From NCBI GenBank assembly GCA_021773815.1, contig JAJFJS010000147.1, forward strand, positions 1-33,637: 33,637 nucleotides of DNA, in the 5' to 3' direction. Source of the stretch: Gammaproteobacteria bacterium. GTDB taxonomy: Bacteria > Pseudomonadota > Gammaproteobacteria > Steroidobacterales > GCA-2729495. Under the pieces are notes generated by a model. That model did no database searches. It was not told the DNA's origin and was given only the letters and a program-made list of their open reading frames with translations. A program made the translations under genes and the position numbers. Positions 15,021 to 27,994 of the stretch are shown here, in pieces; position 1 is the first letter of the stretch, and every line of letters starts with the position of its first letter.

Positions 15021-15614
15021 ATGAATGATCTGCTCCAGAATGACATGATTGTCGCGCTCGGCGCCGCCGGCTTGCTGCTGATCGTGCTGATCGTCGGTCT
15101 CGTGATTTACCGGCGCAGGGCAGCGCGTACACCCGAGCGTCGCCTGCGCTCGGTGGCTGTGGACTGCCTGGCCGGATTCATCATTCCAAACGGCGACGAG
15201 GGCGAGATCGTCGTTGAATATGCGTTGCTGACCCACCGGGGCATCGTTGTCGTCGACGTGAAGGATGTTACCGGCAATATTTTCGGCAGCGATGCAATGC
15301 AGGACTGGACTGTCATCTCGGACAAACGCCGTTTCACGTTCGCCAATCCTCAATATGCGCTTTACGATCGACTCGCGGCGGTCAAACGACTGGTGACGGA
15401 CGTTCCGGTCGATGGCCATGTCGTGTTTACGAACCGCGGGCGCTTCAGCAAGGGTCAGCCGACGGACGTTATCGCGCTCGATGCGTTGATCGATCAGCTG
15501 GAAGAGGAGCGCCGGGCCGGTGACGATGACAGGATACGGTCGTGGCAGCCCCAATGGGACCTGTTGCGCGAGACGATCGTCACGACGCAGGTGGACCACC
15601 TGATGAAGGGCTAA
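15021..15614 (+). CDS. Membrane-anchored NERD-domain protein
   Basis: A 197-residue protein starting at ATG 15021. Residues about 10-30 (IVALGAAGLLLIVLIVGLVIY) form one transmembrane helix followed by an RRR stop-transfer signal, so the rest is probably cytoplasmic. The remainder resembles a NERD (nuclease-related) domain: EIVVEYALLTHRGIVVVDVKDVTGNIFG (about 68-95) matches the core of hydrophobic strands with Asp and a Lys in place of the usual E-x-K, then a Trp (DWTV), and a later GHVVFTNRGRFSKG strand. NERD domains are linked to DNA processing or phage defence, but many single-helix versions have no known role. The longer frame to 14877 would run into the inverted-repeat element and is rejected. 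It converges on tatD with a 16-base gap. Confidence 0.65.
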   Translation: MNDLLQNDMIVALGAAGLLLIVLIVGLVIYRRRAARTPERRLRSVAVDCLAGFIIPNGDEGEIVVEYALLTHRGIVVVDVKDVTGNIFGSDAMQDWTVISDKRRFTFANPQYALYDRLAAVKRLVTDVPVDGHVVFTNRGRFSKGQPTDVIALDALIDQLEEERRAGDDDRIRSWQPQWDLLRETIVTTQVDHLMKG

Positions 15615-15630
15615 CCGGCAGGGTCGATCG

Positions 15631-16419
15631 CTACAGACCAAACAGCTGTTCGGCGTTCCGGGTGGCAGCAGCGGCGATGTCGTCGACCGGCCGGCCCATG
15701 CAACGCGCCACCGCCTGCAGCACGTGCGGCAGCACGGACGGTTCGTTGCGGCGTCCGTTCGGTTTTTTCGGCAGGTCGCGCGGCAACAGGTACGGCGCGT
15801 CGGTTTCCAGCATGATCCGATCCAGTGGCAGGTAGCGCACGGCTTCCTGCAGATCGTGACCGCGGCGTTCATCGCAGATCCAGCCGGTGATGCCGATATG
15901 CAGACCCATGTCCAGGTACGCCCGCATCTCCGCACGCGTGCCTGTGAAGCAGTGTGCGACGCCGCCGGGAATCCGGTTGAGCACGGTTCGTAATTGCGCG
16001 ACAAAATCTTCGTGTGCGTCTCGCTGGTGCAGAAAGACGGGTTTGCGTGCGTCGGCGGCCAGTTCGAGCTGCCGTTCGAAGGCCAGGCGCTGTGCGTCGC
16101 GCGGGGCATAGTCGCGAAAATAGTCGAGACCGCATTCGCCGACGGCAACGACCTCGGCGTGCGCGGCGAGGTCGCCGAGTGCAGCCAGTGTCTCGTTGTC
16201 GAGTTCCGCGGCATGGTGCGGGTGGATGCCGGCCGTGGCGAACAGCACGCCGGGGTGTTCGCTCGCGAGAGCGACTGCATCGCGACTGGCCGCGAGCGTC
16301 GTTCCGGTCACGATCTGCCGGCGCACGCCGGCGGCATCGGCACGCTGCATGACGGCCGCGCGGTCAGCGTCAAATGCGTCGTGCGTCAGATTGGCGCCGA
16401 TGTCGATCAGGTCATGCAT
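15631..16419 (-). CDS. tatD: TatD-family metal-dependent DNase
   Basis: A 262-residue TIM-barrel metallohydrolase, the length of E. coli TatD. Metal and active-site residues are visible: IDIGANLT at the N-terminus (the TatD form of the HxH motif), Glu in VGECGLDYFRD, His in FLHQRDAHEDF, His in AHCFTG, and Asp in ETDAPYLLPRDL. The following RNEPSVLPHV is typical of TatD proper rather than YcfH or YjjV. TatD has 3'-5' exonuclease and DNA-repair-related activity and is not part of the Tat translocase. It lies 60 bases downstream of acnA on the same strand and may be read through from it. Confidence 0.92.
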   Translation of the reverse strand: MHDLIDIGANLTHDAFDADRAAVMQRADAAGVRRQIVTGTTLAASRDAVALASEHPGVLFATAGIHPHHAAELDNETLAALGDLAAHAEVVAVGECGLDYFRDYAPRDAQRLAFERQLELAADARKPVFLHQRDAHEDFVAQLRTVLNRIPGGVAHCFTGTRAEMRAYLDMGLHIGITGWICDERRGHDLQEAVRYLPLDRIMLETDAPYLLPRDLPKKPNGRRNEPSVLPHVLQAVARCMGRPVDDIAAAATRNAEQLFGL

Positions 16420-16479
16420 GCGGTCGCTATTGTCCTGCCGCGAGAGTGACCGCGTGTATCGACCTGTTTTGCCGGGCCG

Positions 16480-19137
<2,658 letters not shown>

Positions 19138-19155
19138 GGAATATCTCCGGTCGAT

Positions 19156-19169
19156 GCCCTCGCGAGGGC
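19156..19169. repeat. 14-bp perfect palindrome in the acnA leader
   Basis: GCCCTCGCGAGGGC is its own reverse complement and lies 19-32 bases upstream of the acnA ATG. In the transcript it would form a 5-bp stem with a CGCG loop. It might be an operator or an RNA hairpin near the ribosome site; no consensus of a known regulator is recognised. Confidence 0.4.
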
Positions 19170-19235
19170 TAGTTCAGGCCGATACGGCCGATGCCGCGTT
19201 GAGTCGCGGATCGACGCCGGCGCAAGAGGCGCGGA

Positions 19236-19241
19236 ATTATA
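19236..19241 (-). promoter_or_regulatory. Candidate -10 box for acnA
   Basis: A perfect TATAAT (complement of 19236-19241) followed by a GC-rich discriminator lies within the last codons of mnmA, about 100 bases upstream of acnA. No good -35 element is seen at 16-18 bases, so this is tentative. Confidence 0.35.
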
Positions 19242-20373
19242 GCGGAGCGACGCGCTCGACGGCCACCGGGTTCGCTGCGGGCCGTGCGGTGGTGATCGCC
19301 GCGCCGCCGAGACAGGTATCGCCGGCATAGAAAACCGCGTATTGCCCGGGCGTGACGGCCCATTGCGGGGCATCGAACCGAACGGCCAAACCACCGTCAG
19401 CGCCGGCCCGAACCTGGCACGGTACATCCCGCTGCCGATACCGCGTTTTGACGCTGCACCGGAAGCCGTCGGCGGCATTGAGCGCCGGCGGCGCGGTGAC
19501 CCAGTGCGCCGCTTCGGTGTCGAGTCCGGCCGACCACAGCAGCGGGTGGTCGCGTCCCTGGACGACGATCAGTGTGTTGCGTGCCTCGTCCTTGCCCGCC
19601 ACGTACCACGGTTCGCCTCCGGCGCCGGCGCGTCCGCCGATGCCGAGTCCCTGGCGCTGGCCGAGCGTATAGAACGGCAGACCCTCGTGAGCACCGACTG
19701 GTTCGCCCGTGGGCGTCACCGCATCGCCCGGTGTGCCCGCCAGGTGCCCGCCGAGAAATTCGCGAAACGGTCGTTCGCCGATAAAGCAGATGCCCGTGCT
19801 GTCGCGCTTGTCGTGGACGCGCAAACCCGCGTCATTGGCGAGTCGCCGAACCTCGGATTTCTGCAGCCCGCCGAGCGGAAACAACGCGCGGGCCAGGGCG
19901 TCGGCCGGTACCTGGTGCAGAAAATAGCTCTGATCCTTGCCGTCGTCGACGCCGCGGAGCAGGCGCACGGGTGGGCCGACATCGAGGCGCGCATAGTGGC
20001 CCGTCGCGATACGGTTGCCGCCGAGCCGACGCGCATAATCGAGAAACACGCCGAACTTGATTTCGCGATTGCACAGCACATCGGGGTTGGGCGTGCGTCC
20101 CTGGGCATATTCGGCCAAAAATGCGGCAAATACCTGTTGGCGATATTCGGCGGCGAAATTGACATGGTGCAACGGTATGTCGAGGTCATGGCAAACCGCC
20201 TGCGCATCCTGCAGGTCCGTTGCCGCCGTGCAATAGCCGTCGTCGTCTTCCCAGTTCGTCATGTGCAGCGCCTCGACCCGGTGACCGGTGCGCACGAGTT
20301 CCATGGCTGCGACGGCCGAGTCGACGCCGCCCGACAGGGCGACAATGACTTTTTTGTGTGTGCCGGCGGTCAT
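19237..20373 (-). CDS. mnmA: tRNA-specific 2-thiouridylase
   Basis: A 378-residue cytoplasmic enzyme that puts sulfur on U34 of tRNA-Lys, -Glu and -Gln. The PP-loop SGGVDSAVAA is near residue 14, the catalytic Cys pair is in NPDVLCNREIKF and STGICFIGER, and the ATGHYAR and KDQSYFLHQ motifs between them are typical. Length is normal. ATG 20373 gives the usual short lead to KKVIVALSGG; ATG 20382 would add three residues and is also possible. It is leftward, downstream of the DUF7931-like gene and purB. In E. coli, hflD lies between mnmA and purB; here the gene order is different and hflD is absent. Confidence 0.96.
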   Translation of the reverse strand: MTAGTHKKVIVALSGGVDSAVAAMELVRTGHRVEALHMTNWEDDDGYCTAATDLQDAQAVCHDLDIPLHHVNFAAEYRQQVFAAFLAEYAQGRTPNPDVLCNREIKFGVFLDYARRLGGNRIATGHYARLDVGPPVRLLRGVDDGKDQSYFLHQVPADALARALFPLGGLQKSEVRRLANDAGLRVHDKRDSTGICFIGERPFREFLGGHLAGTPGDAVTPTGEPVGAHEGLPFYTLGQRQGLGIGGRAGAGGEPWYVAGKDEARNTLIVVQGRDHPLLWSAGLDTEAAHWVTAPPALNAADGFRCSVKTRYRQRDVPCQVRAGADGGLAVRFDAPQWAVTPGQYAVFYAGDTCLGGAAITTARPAANPVAVERVAPL

Positions 20374-20382
20374 GCACACCAT

Positions 20383-20579
20383 TATCGCGGCTCACCGTCG
20401 ACGGGTCGACCCGGGGAGGCCGCTGGGCGACGTGCCTGCACGATTCGTGCGGCCCGTGCTCGGCGCCGCCGAACGATTACAGTGTTTCGGGAGTCGAGGA
20501 TTTCGCTGGCCTCGCGTCGAACCACGCGCGACTCGTTGCGCGCCGTGGTGGCGGCGGGACCAGGACAATCGACGTCCGG
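20383..20579. other. Short intergenic region upstream of mnmA, no gene seen
   Basis: These 197 bases separate the DUF7931-like gene from mnmA, both leftward. They include a GTCGAC-GG-GTCGAC direct repeat near 20399. Frames through it have no recognisable product. A promoter for mnmA is expected here but no clear pair of boxes is seen. Confidence 0.4.
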
Positions 20580-21077
20580 CTAGACGCGCAGTTCGCGGGC
20601 TTCCGTTTCGACGTTCGACAGGTGCCAGATCTCGTCAAACATGCCGATATAACGTCGCGCGACGGCCGGTTCATGAGTATCGGCGATGCCGTCCCATTTG
20701 CGTGCATCGACCCGGTAAACGAGCGCGGTTTCGTCGGCGATCAGGAAAGCTTCGCGGTGATCGCGAAATTCCTCGGCCGCATTGCGAAATTCGATGCATG
20801 CACTGAGTCGCCGGGCAAGCTGCACAAACGGATTGCCACCGCGTACGACGCGCGATGGATTGGCAATCAGCACGCGGATACGCACGAACGGCTTGCCGAG
20901 AGTCAATCGCCTGACCGCGGCCAGGAAGCGCTCTTCGTCGTAGACGCCTGGTTCCAAATTCGGGGTGAAAATCGATATCCGTCGATGCGTCATGGCCGTC
21001 AGTTCGACGACGGCATCGAGCGTTTCCTCGACGGAGGACAGGACCCAGCGACGGCCACGGGAGCGTGTCTCCTCCAT
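20580..21077 (-). CDS. DUF7931-like conserved hypothetical protein (phospholipase D-like fold)
   Basis: A 165-residue soluble protein resembling a conserved gammaproteobacterial family (DUF7931) that occurs alone or fused to GNAT acetyltransferases. Recognisable stretches are ISIFTPNLEPGVYDEERFLAAVRRL, FVRIRVLIANPS, LARRLSACIEFR and EAFLIADETALVYR, ending with FDEIWHLS. The strand and helix order recalls a phospholipase D half-domain, but the HxKxxxxD catalytic motif is absent, so it is not expected to be a phospholipase. A GGAGGA site about 11 bases upstream supports ATG 21077. It sits between purB and mnmA on the same strand. Function unknown. Confidence 0.6.
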   Translation of the reverse strand: MEETRSRGRRWVLSSVEETLDAVVELTAMTHRRISIFTPNLEPGVYDEERFLAAVRRLTLGKPFVRIRVLIANPSRVVRGGNPFVQLARRLSACIEFRNAAEEFRDHREAFLIADETALVYRVDARKWDGIADTHEPAVARRYIGMFDEIWHLSNVETEARELRV

Positions 21078-21241
21078 ACTCTTGCGATTCCTCCAACACG
21101 GATGCCGCGGCGGCCTGTTTCCGAGGTCTCGGCAGGCACTTATCGGCTTATCGCAGATTCTATGTGGGAATGTTGCGGCGGCGCCGGCGACTGCGTCACG
21201 TTTTCGGCACGGGCGGAGTTGCCGCGTGCGCGCTGACCGGC

Positions 21242-22881
<1,640 letters not shown>

Positions 22882-24267
22882 ATGGCGAACGGTTTTCGCA
22901 TCGAACGGGACAGCATGGGTGAACTCCAGGTGCCCGAGGATGCTTTATGGGGCGCGCAGACACAGCGTGCGGTCGAGAATTTTCCGATTAGCGGCTTGCC
23001 GATGCCGCGCGGGTTCATCCGCGCGCTCGGGCTGATCAAATGGGCCGCCGCGGGTGCCAATGCCGAACTCGGGTTGCTGGCGACCAAAAAAGCCATCGCG
23101 GTCCAGGGCGCCGCGATGCGGGTCGCTGACGGCGATGTCGACAGGCACTTCCCGATCGACATCTTCCAGACCGGTTCGGGCACGAGCTCGAACATGAACG
23201 CGAACGAGGTCATCGCGCGGCTCGCGACGGAAGCGCTGGGTGCGGCCGTGCATCCCAATGACGACGTCAACATGGGCCAGAGCAGCAACGATGTGATACC
23301 GACTGCCGTGCACGTCAGTGCGGCCCTGCTGATCGCCGAGCGCCTGCTGCCCGACCTTGCGCAGCTGCAAAAGGTCATCGAGAAGAAAGCGGCCGAGAAC
23401 GAGGACGTCATCAAGACCGGGCGCACGCACCTGATGGATGCGATGCCGGTCAGTCTCGCGCAGGAATTGCGCGGCTGGGCGAGCCAGATCGGCCACGGCG
23501 TCGAGCGACTCGAGCAGTCGATGCCGCGGCTGTGCCGGCTGGCGCTGGGCGGCACCGCGGTCGGCACCGGCATCAACGCCCATCCGAATTTCGGCGCCAA
23601 GGCCGCCGTGCTGCTGTCCGAACAGACCGGCCTGGAATTCGCGCCGGCCGCCGACTACTTCGAGGCGTTGAGCAGCCAGGATACGGCCGTCGAGATCTCC
23701 GGTCAGCTCAAGACGCTGGCGGTGTCGCTGATGAAAATCGCGAACGACCTGCGCTGGATGAACAGCGGCCCGCTGGCCGGTCTCGGCGAGATTGCGCTGC
23801 CGGCGTTGCAGCCGGGCAGCAGCATCATGCCCGGCAAAATCAACCCGGTCATACCCGAGGCCGCCGCGATGGTCGCCGCCCACGTCATCGGCAACGACGC
23901 GGCGATCACGATCGCGGGTCAGTCGGGCAATTTTCAGCTCAATGTCATGCTGCCCGTCGTCGCCTACAACTTGTTACAGAGCATCGAGGTGCTGGCGAAT
24001 GTGTCCCGGCTGCTGGGCGACAAGGCGATTGCCGGCTTCACGGTCAACGAAGCCAACCTGAGCGAGGCGCTCGACCGCAATCCGATTCTCGTGACCGCCA
24101 TGAACTCGGTGATCGGCTATGACCAGGGCGCGGCAATCGCCAAGGCCGCCTACGCGCAGGGTCGGCCGGTACGCGACGTCGCCCGGGAAATGACCGATCT
24201 GACCGACGAGGAACTCGACCGGCTGCTCGACCCGGCCGACCTGACCCGCGGCGGCATCAAGACCTGA
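22882..24267 (+). CDS. fumC: Class II fumarate hydratase
   Basis: A 461-residue oxygen-stable, iron-free fumarase that hydrates fumarate to malate in the TCA cycle. The signature GSSIMPGKINPVIPEA is near residue 313. TGSGTSSNMNANEV (about 98-111), HPNDDVNMGQSSND and the catalytic-His segment KTGRTHLMDAMPVSLAQE are all present, and length matches FumC. GGGAG lies 8-12 bases before ATG 22882. GKINP, rather than the HKVNP of PurB, separates it from its divergent neighbour. It precedes nudL by 22 bases and may share a transcript with nudL and mazG. Confidence 0.97.
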   Translation: MANGFRIERDSMGELQVPEDALWGAQTQRAVENFPISGLPMPRGFIRALGLIKWAAAGANAELGLLATKKAIAVQGAAMRVADGDVDRHFPIDIFQTGSGTSSNMNANEVIARLATEALGAAVHPNDDVNMGQSSNDVIPTAVHVSAALLIAERLLPDLAQLQKVIEKKAAENEDVIKTGRTHLMDAMPVSLAQELRGWASQIGHGVERLEQSMPRLCRLALGGTAVGTGINAHPNFGAKAAVLLSEQTGLEFAPAADYFEALSSQDTAVEISGQLKTLAVSLMKIANDLRWMNSGPLAGLGEIALPALQPGSSIMPGKINPVIPEAAAMVAAHVIGNDAAITIAGQSGNFQLNVMLPVVAYNLLQSIEVLANVSRLLGDKAIAGFTVNEANLSEALDRNPILVTAMNSVIGYDQGAAIAKAAYAQGRPVRDVAREMTDLTDEELDRLLDPADLTRGGIKT

Positions 24268-24289
24268 CGGCCGCGCGGCCGGCACGACC

Positions 24290-24910
24290 GTGAGGCAACT
24301 AATCGAACGGCGACTGAGTGCGACCCGGCCGGCCGCGGATCCGACCGGCGCGGCGCTGGCCCGGCTGCCCGAGTCGGTCGCCGCACAATGGTTCCGGCGG
24401 CCACTCGTACCGGCGGCGGTGCTGGTGCCGCTCGTTGAGCGGGCTGCGGGGCTGACGATAATACTGACGCTGCGCACCGATCACCTCGTCGACCATCCCG
24501 GGCAAATCAGCTTTCCGGGCGGCCGCAGCGAGCCGGAAGATGCCGGCCCCCGGCACACGGCGCTGCGCGAGGCCGGCGAAGAGATCGGCCTGCTGCCGGG
24601 ATCGGTCGCCGTCGCCGGATACCTCGACCCGTTGGCTGTCATCACGGGCTATGCGGTCACGCCGGTCGTCGGTTTCGTCGCCGCCGAGACCGCTTTGTGC
24701 GTTGATTCGTGCGAAGTTGCCGAGGCGTTCGAGGTGCCGCTGGCCTTTTTCCTCGACGAGGGCAATGTCCGGCATACCGAACGCGCCGTTGAGGGACTGA
24801 CGCTGACGCTGCCGTTTGTCGAATACCATTTCGAGTCGCGACGGATCTGGGGCGCCACCGCGCTGATGATACGAAATCTGACTCAAATTATTAATGAAAA
24901 CAAACATTAA
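24290..24910 (+). CDS. nudL: CoA pyrophosphatase, NUDIX family (NudL-like)
   Basis: A 206-residue NUDIX hydrolase expected to cleave coenzyme A (and acyl-CoA) into phosphopantetheine and 3',5'-ADP. The NUDIX box runs through FPGGRSEPED...ALREAGEEIGL (about 74-98), with the REAGEEIG metal-binding core. The preceding TLRTDHLVDHPGQISFPGG is the extra motif (RSxxLxxHxGQxxFPGG) that marks the CoA-specific subgroup. The start is GTG 24290. The stop overlaps the mazG start (TAATG at 24908-24912), so the two are translationally linked, pairing two nucleotide housecleaning enzymes. Confidence 0.88.
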   Translation: MRQLIERRLSATRPAADPTGAALARLPESVAAQWFRRPLVPAAVLVPLVERAAGLTIILTLRTDHLVDHPGQISFPGGRSEPEDAGPRHTALREAGEEIGLLPGSVAVAGYLDPLAVITGYAVTPVVGFVAAETALCVDSCEVAEAFEVPLAFFLDEGNVRHTERAVEGLTLTLPFVEYHFESRRIWGATALMIRNLTQIINENKH

Positions 24911-25692
24911 TGAGCGATATCAAGAATCTGCTTGATATCATGCGTGCGTTACGCGATCCGGACACGGGTTGCCCGTGGGACCTGGAACAGGATTTTCGCT
25001 CCATCTATCCGTACACGATCGAGGAGGCCTACGAGGTCGCCGATGCGATCGATCGGCGGGCGTGGCTGGAGCTGCGCGACGAACTTGGCGACCTGCTGCT
25101 GCAGGTCGTCTTTCATGCCCAGATGGCCGATGAGCAGGGTCTGTTCGATTTCGCGGCCGTCGTCGAATCGATTGCGGCGAAACTGGTGCGCCGGCATCCG
25201 CATGTGTTCGAGGGTGTGCCGCTCGCTGACGCGGCCACGCAGCGTGCGGCATGGGCGGAGCACAAGCGAGCCGAACGCGCCGGGGCAGGCGACGATGGCG
25301 TGCTCGGCGGGGTTGCCCGTGCGCTACCGGCGCTGATGCGCGCGGAAAAACTCGGCGCGCGCGCGGCCGGGGTCGGTTTCGACTGGCCCGATGCCGATGG
25401 CGTCCGTGCCAAGGTCGTCGAGGAACTGGCCGAGCTGGACGAAGCCCGGGCGAGCGGTGACGCCGCAGCCATCGCCGAGGAACTCGGTGACCTGCTGTTC
25501 GCGAACGCGCAACTGGCGCGGCGGTTGGGCATCGATCCCGAAGACGCGTTGCGCGCTGCCAACGATAAATTCGCCCGGCGGTTCCGCGCGCTGGAGCGGT
25601 CGCTGGCAGCGGCCGGGGAGGACTGGGCGAACCTGAGTATCGACGAAATGGAGGCGCGCTGGCAGCGCGTCAAGCGCGAAGCGGCCTCGTGA
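24910..25692 (+). CDS. mazG: Nucleoside triphosphate pyrophosphohydrolase
   Basis: A 260-residue all-alpha NTP pyrophosphatase removing aberrant or excess nucleoside triphosphates. It has the two tandem MazG units of the proteobacterial long form: the first with CPWDLEQDFRSI, TIEEAYEVADAI and ELRDELGDLLLQVVFH (about 20-70), the second with KVVEELAELDEA and AIAEELGDLLFANAQLAR (about 165-205). The EExxE and ExxD metal-binding residues are intact in both. ATG 24910 shares one base with the nudL stop. It converges on the slipin gene with only six bases between stops. Confidence 0.95.
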   Translation: MSDIKNLLDIMRALRDPDTGCPWDLEQDFRSIYPYTIEEAYEVADAIDRRAWLELRDELGDLLLQVVFHAQMADEQGLFDFAAVVESIAAKLVRRHPHVFEGVPLADAATQRAAWAEHKRAERAGAGDDGVLGGVARALPALMRAEKLGARAAGVGFDWPDADGVRAKVVEELAELDEARASGDAAAIAEELGDLLFANAQLARRLGIDPEDALRAANDKFARRFRALERSLAAAGEDWANLSIDEMEARWQRVKREAAS

Positions 25693-25698
25693 TCCGGG

Positions 25699-26463
25699 TC
25701 AGCTCGAGCGATCGTCCTTGCCCTTGTCCAGCTGCAGCAGCGGTGTCAGCAGGTCCATCGGCAGCGGAAAGATGATCGTGTTCGTGCCTTCGGTCGCGAC
25801 CTCGGTCAGCGTTTGCAGATAGCGCAACTGCAGGGCCTGTTTGTTCACGCCGAGCAGCGCGGCCGCCTCCGATAACTGTCCGGCCGCCTGCCGCTCGCCT
25901 TCGGCATGAATCACCTTGGCGCGCCGCGACCGTTCGGCTTCGGCCTGCGCGGCAATCGCGCGGATCATGCTTTCGTCCAGATCGATATGCTTGATCTCGA
26001 CATTGGCGACCTTGATGCCCCACGCATCCGTATGCCGGTCGAGTATTTGCTGGATGTCGGCATTGAGCTTGTCGCGTTCCGACAGCATCTCGTCCAGTTC
26101 GTGCTGACCGAGCACCGAGCGCAGCGTCGTCTGCGCGATCTGGCTCGTGGCCTCGAATACGTTGACGACCTGGATGATCGCCTTCTCGGGATCGACGATG
26201 CGAAAGTAGACGACGGCGTTGACCTTGACCGAGACGTTGTCTTTCGAGATGACGTCCTGCGTCGGCACGTCCATGACGATCACGCGCAGGTCGACGCGGG
26301 TCATTTTCTGGATGAACGGGACGACGATGATGATGCCCGGGCCCTTGACCTTCTGGAACCGGCCGAGGAAAAAGATCACGCCGCGTTCATATTCATTCAG
26401 GATCTTGAAAATCGTCATGATCGCCAGGATCACGAAGCCCAGAATCACCAGTCCGGTTAACAT
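25699..26463 (-). CDS. Slipin (stomatin-like SPFH protein)
   Basis: A 254-residue membrane protein with one N-terminal helix ([19 protein letters not shown]) followed by an SPFH/Band 7 domain: [30 protein letters not shown]-like strands and [25 protein letters not shown] helical, Ala/Glu-rich segment ([24 protein letters not shown]) suits oligomerisation. ATG 26463 is chosen over 26481 because AAGGAGA sits eight bases upstream. It is 25 bases downstream of the NfeD-type protease gene; such pairs are a conserved unit thought to organise membrane microdomains and process the slipin C-terminus. Its exact role is not known. Confidence 0.92.
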   Translation of the reverse strand: MLTGLVILGFVILAIMTIFKILNEYERGVIFFLGRFQKVKGPGIIIVVPFIQKMTRVDLRVIVMDVPTQDVISKDNVSVKVNAVVYFRIVDPEKAIIQVVNVFEATSQIAQTTLRSVLGQHELDEMLSERDKLNADIQQILDRHTDAWGIKVANVEIKHIDLDESMIRAIAAQAEAERSRRAKVIHAEGERQAAGQLSEAAALLGVNKQALQLRYLQTLTEVATEGTNTIIFPLPMDLLTPLLQLDKGKDDRSS

Positions 26464-26470
26464 GTCGGCA

Positions 26471-26477
26471 TCTCCTT
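26471..26477 (-). promoter_or_regulatory. Ribosome binding site fixing the slipin start
   Basis: AAGGAGA (complement of 26471-26477) is spaced seven bases from ATG 26463, arguing against the upstream in-frame ATG at 26481, which would place this site inside the gene. Confidence 0.7.
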
Positions 26478-26488
26478 GCAAGAGTTGA

Positions 26489-27871
26489 TCATTCGGTCGG
26501 CGTCACTTCGACGACGAGCCCATGGATGTTCGTGATCCGCAGACGGTCACCCTTGTGTACCGGCGCGTCGCTGTGTGCGTTCCAGGACTCGCCGTTGACG
26601 AATACGGTGCCGGTGTCCTGAAAGTCCTCGAGTGCTTCGGCAATCTGACCGAGCATGTGATCCGCACCGCTGACCGCGGGCCGGCGACGAATCCGCATCA
26701 GTGAATAGACGAGCGCCAGCAATAGCAGGGCGGCGACCAGCGCGATGCCGAAGATCAGGGAACGCGCAATCTGCATACCCGGAATATCGGTATCGAGCAA
26801 AATGATCGAGCCGAATACGAACGCGGCGACACCGCCGAAGCCGAGCGCGCCGAAACTCGGTACCAGCGATTCGGCAATGATCAGCACCACACCGAGCAGG
26901 ATCAGCGCCAACCCCGCGTAGTTGACCGGCAATACCTGGAACGCAAACAGTGCCAGCAGGATGCAGATCGCCCCGACGACGCCCGGTACGATCGCGCCCG
27001 GGTTGTAACCCTCGAACAGCAGGCCGTAGATACCGACGAGCATCAGCAGGTAGGCAATATTCGGATCCGTAATCGTTGCCAGCAACCGCGTGCGCCAGTC
27101 GGGCTCGAAGGTCTCGATGGTCAGGTCGGCCGTCGCCAGCGACTGCTCCGTGTCGCCGACCTTGACCGTGCGCCCGTCGATCGCGGCGAACAGTGCCGGC
27201 ACGGATTCGGCGATCAGGTCGATAACACCTTTCTCCAGCGCCTGTTCGGCGCTCAGGCTTTCGGCCTCGCGGACCGCGCGTTCGGCCCAGTCGGCATTGC
27301 GACCGCGCATCTCGGCCAGACCCCTGATATACGCGACGGCGTCATTGATCGACTTGCGCTCCATGGCCGTTTTGCCGTCGCCGGTTGCCGGCGCGGCATC
27401 TTTCTGGTCCGTCGGCTCGCCATTCGTGTCGCTGTCCGCCGGTTCGGCCGGCGGTCGAAACGGTTCGCCGCCGCCGATCTGCACGGGCGTGGCCGCCCCG
27501 AGGTTGGTCGCCGGTGCCATCGCGGCGATATGGCTGGCATACAGCAGGTAGGTGCCGGCACTCGCGGCCCGCGAACCGCTCGGTGACACGTAGGTCGCGA
27601 CCGGCACCGGCGAACCGAGGATCGCCTTGATCATGTCGCGCATGGCCGAATCCAGCCCGCCCGGCGTGTCCATCTCGATCAGCACAAGTCGCGCCCCGGT
27701 ATCCGTCGCGTGCGCTATGCCCTTGATGATGTGGTCGCTGGTGGCCGGCCCGATGGCGCCCTTGATCTCGATGCGCACCGCCGTGTTCGCGGCCTGCGCG
27801 ACAGGCGCGAACCACGCCGCGATCAGTGTCGCGAGGAGGACAATTCCGGGCAGCACGCGTGTATCTGACAC
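26489..27871 (-). CDS. NfeD-type membrane serine protease (ClpP-class, long form)
   Basis: A 460-residue protein in four parts: a signal peptide ending near VAQA (about residue 27); a ClpP-like periplasmic protease domain; a block of four to five membrane helices (about 265-400); and a C-terminal NfeD OB-fold (about 405-460, ending in [15 protein letters not shown]). Ser104 in RAASAG and Lys173 in [13 protein letters not shown] match the Ser-Lys dyad of the archaeal 1510-N protease that cuts stomatin. The loop at about 133-168 is acidic, Pro/Gly-rich and probably disordered. The start is GTG 27871. It is followed by the slipin gene and diverges from the metallo-beta-lactamase-fold gene. Confidence 0.92.
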   Translation of the reverse strand: MSDTRVLPGIVLLATLIAAWFAPVAQAANTAVRIEIKGAIGPATSDHIIKGIAHATDTGARLVLIEMDTPGGLDSAMRDMIKAILGSPVPVATYVSPSGSRAASAGTYLLYASHIAAMAPATNLGAATPVQIGGGEPFRPPAEPADSDTNGEPTDQKDAAPATGDGKTAMERKSINDAVAYIRGLAEMRGRNADWAERAVREAESLSAEQALEKGVIDLIAESVPALFAAIDGRTVKVGDTEQSLATADLTIETFEPDWRTRLLATITDPNIAYLLMLVGIYGLLFEGYNPGAIVPGVVGAICILLALFAFQVLPVNYAGLALILLGVVLIIAESLVPSFGALGFGGVAAFVFGSIILLDTDIPGMQIARSLIFGIALVAALLLLALVYSLMRIRRRPAVSGADHMLGQIAEALEDFQDTGTVFVNGESWNAHSDAPVHKGDRLRITNIHGLVVEVTPTE

Positions 27872-27994
27872 TTGCAGTTCGCCTCGACCGTCGGATGCGA
27901 TCCATCATAGCAGGAGCCGCGCTGCGGCGGGGCTACGGCACCGGCGGAGAAACTGCGATAATCGGCGGCCACGAAGCGATACGGAAGACTCCGG

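Noticed and set aside
14025-16280. 751-residue minus-strand open frame
   Set aside because: It covers thrC antisense, the inverted-repeat element, the NERD gene antisense and an alternative frame of tatD. It has no family resemblance and an Arg/Cys/Thr-rich composition, so it is a GC-rich shadow.
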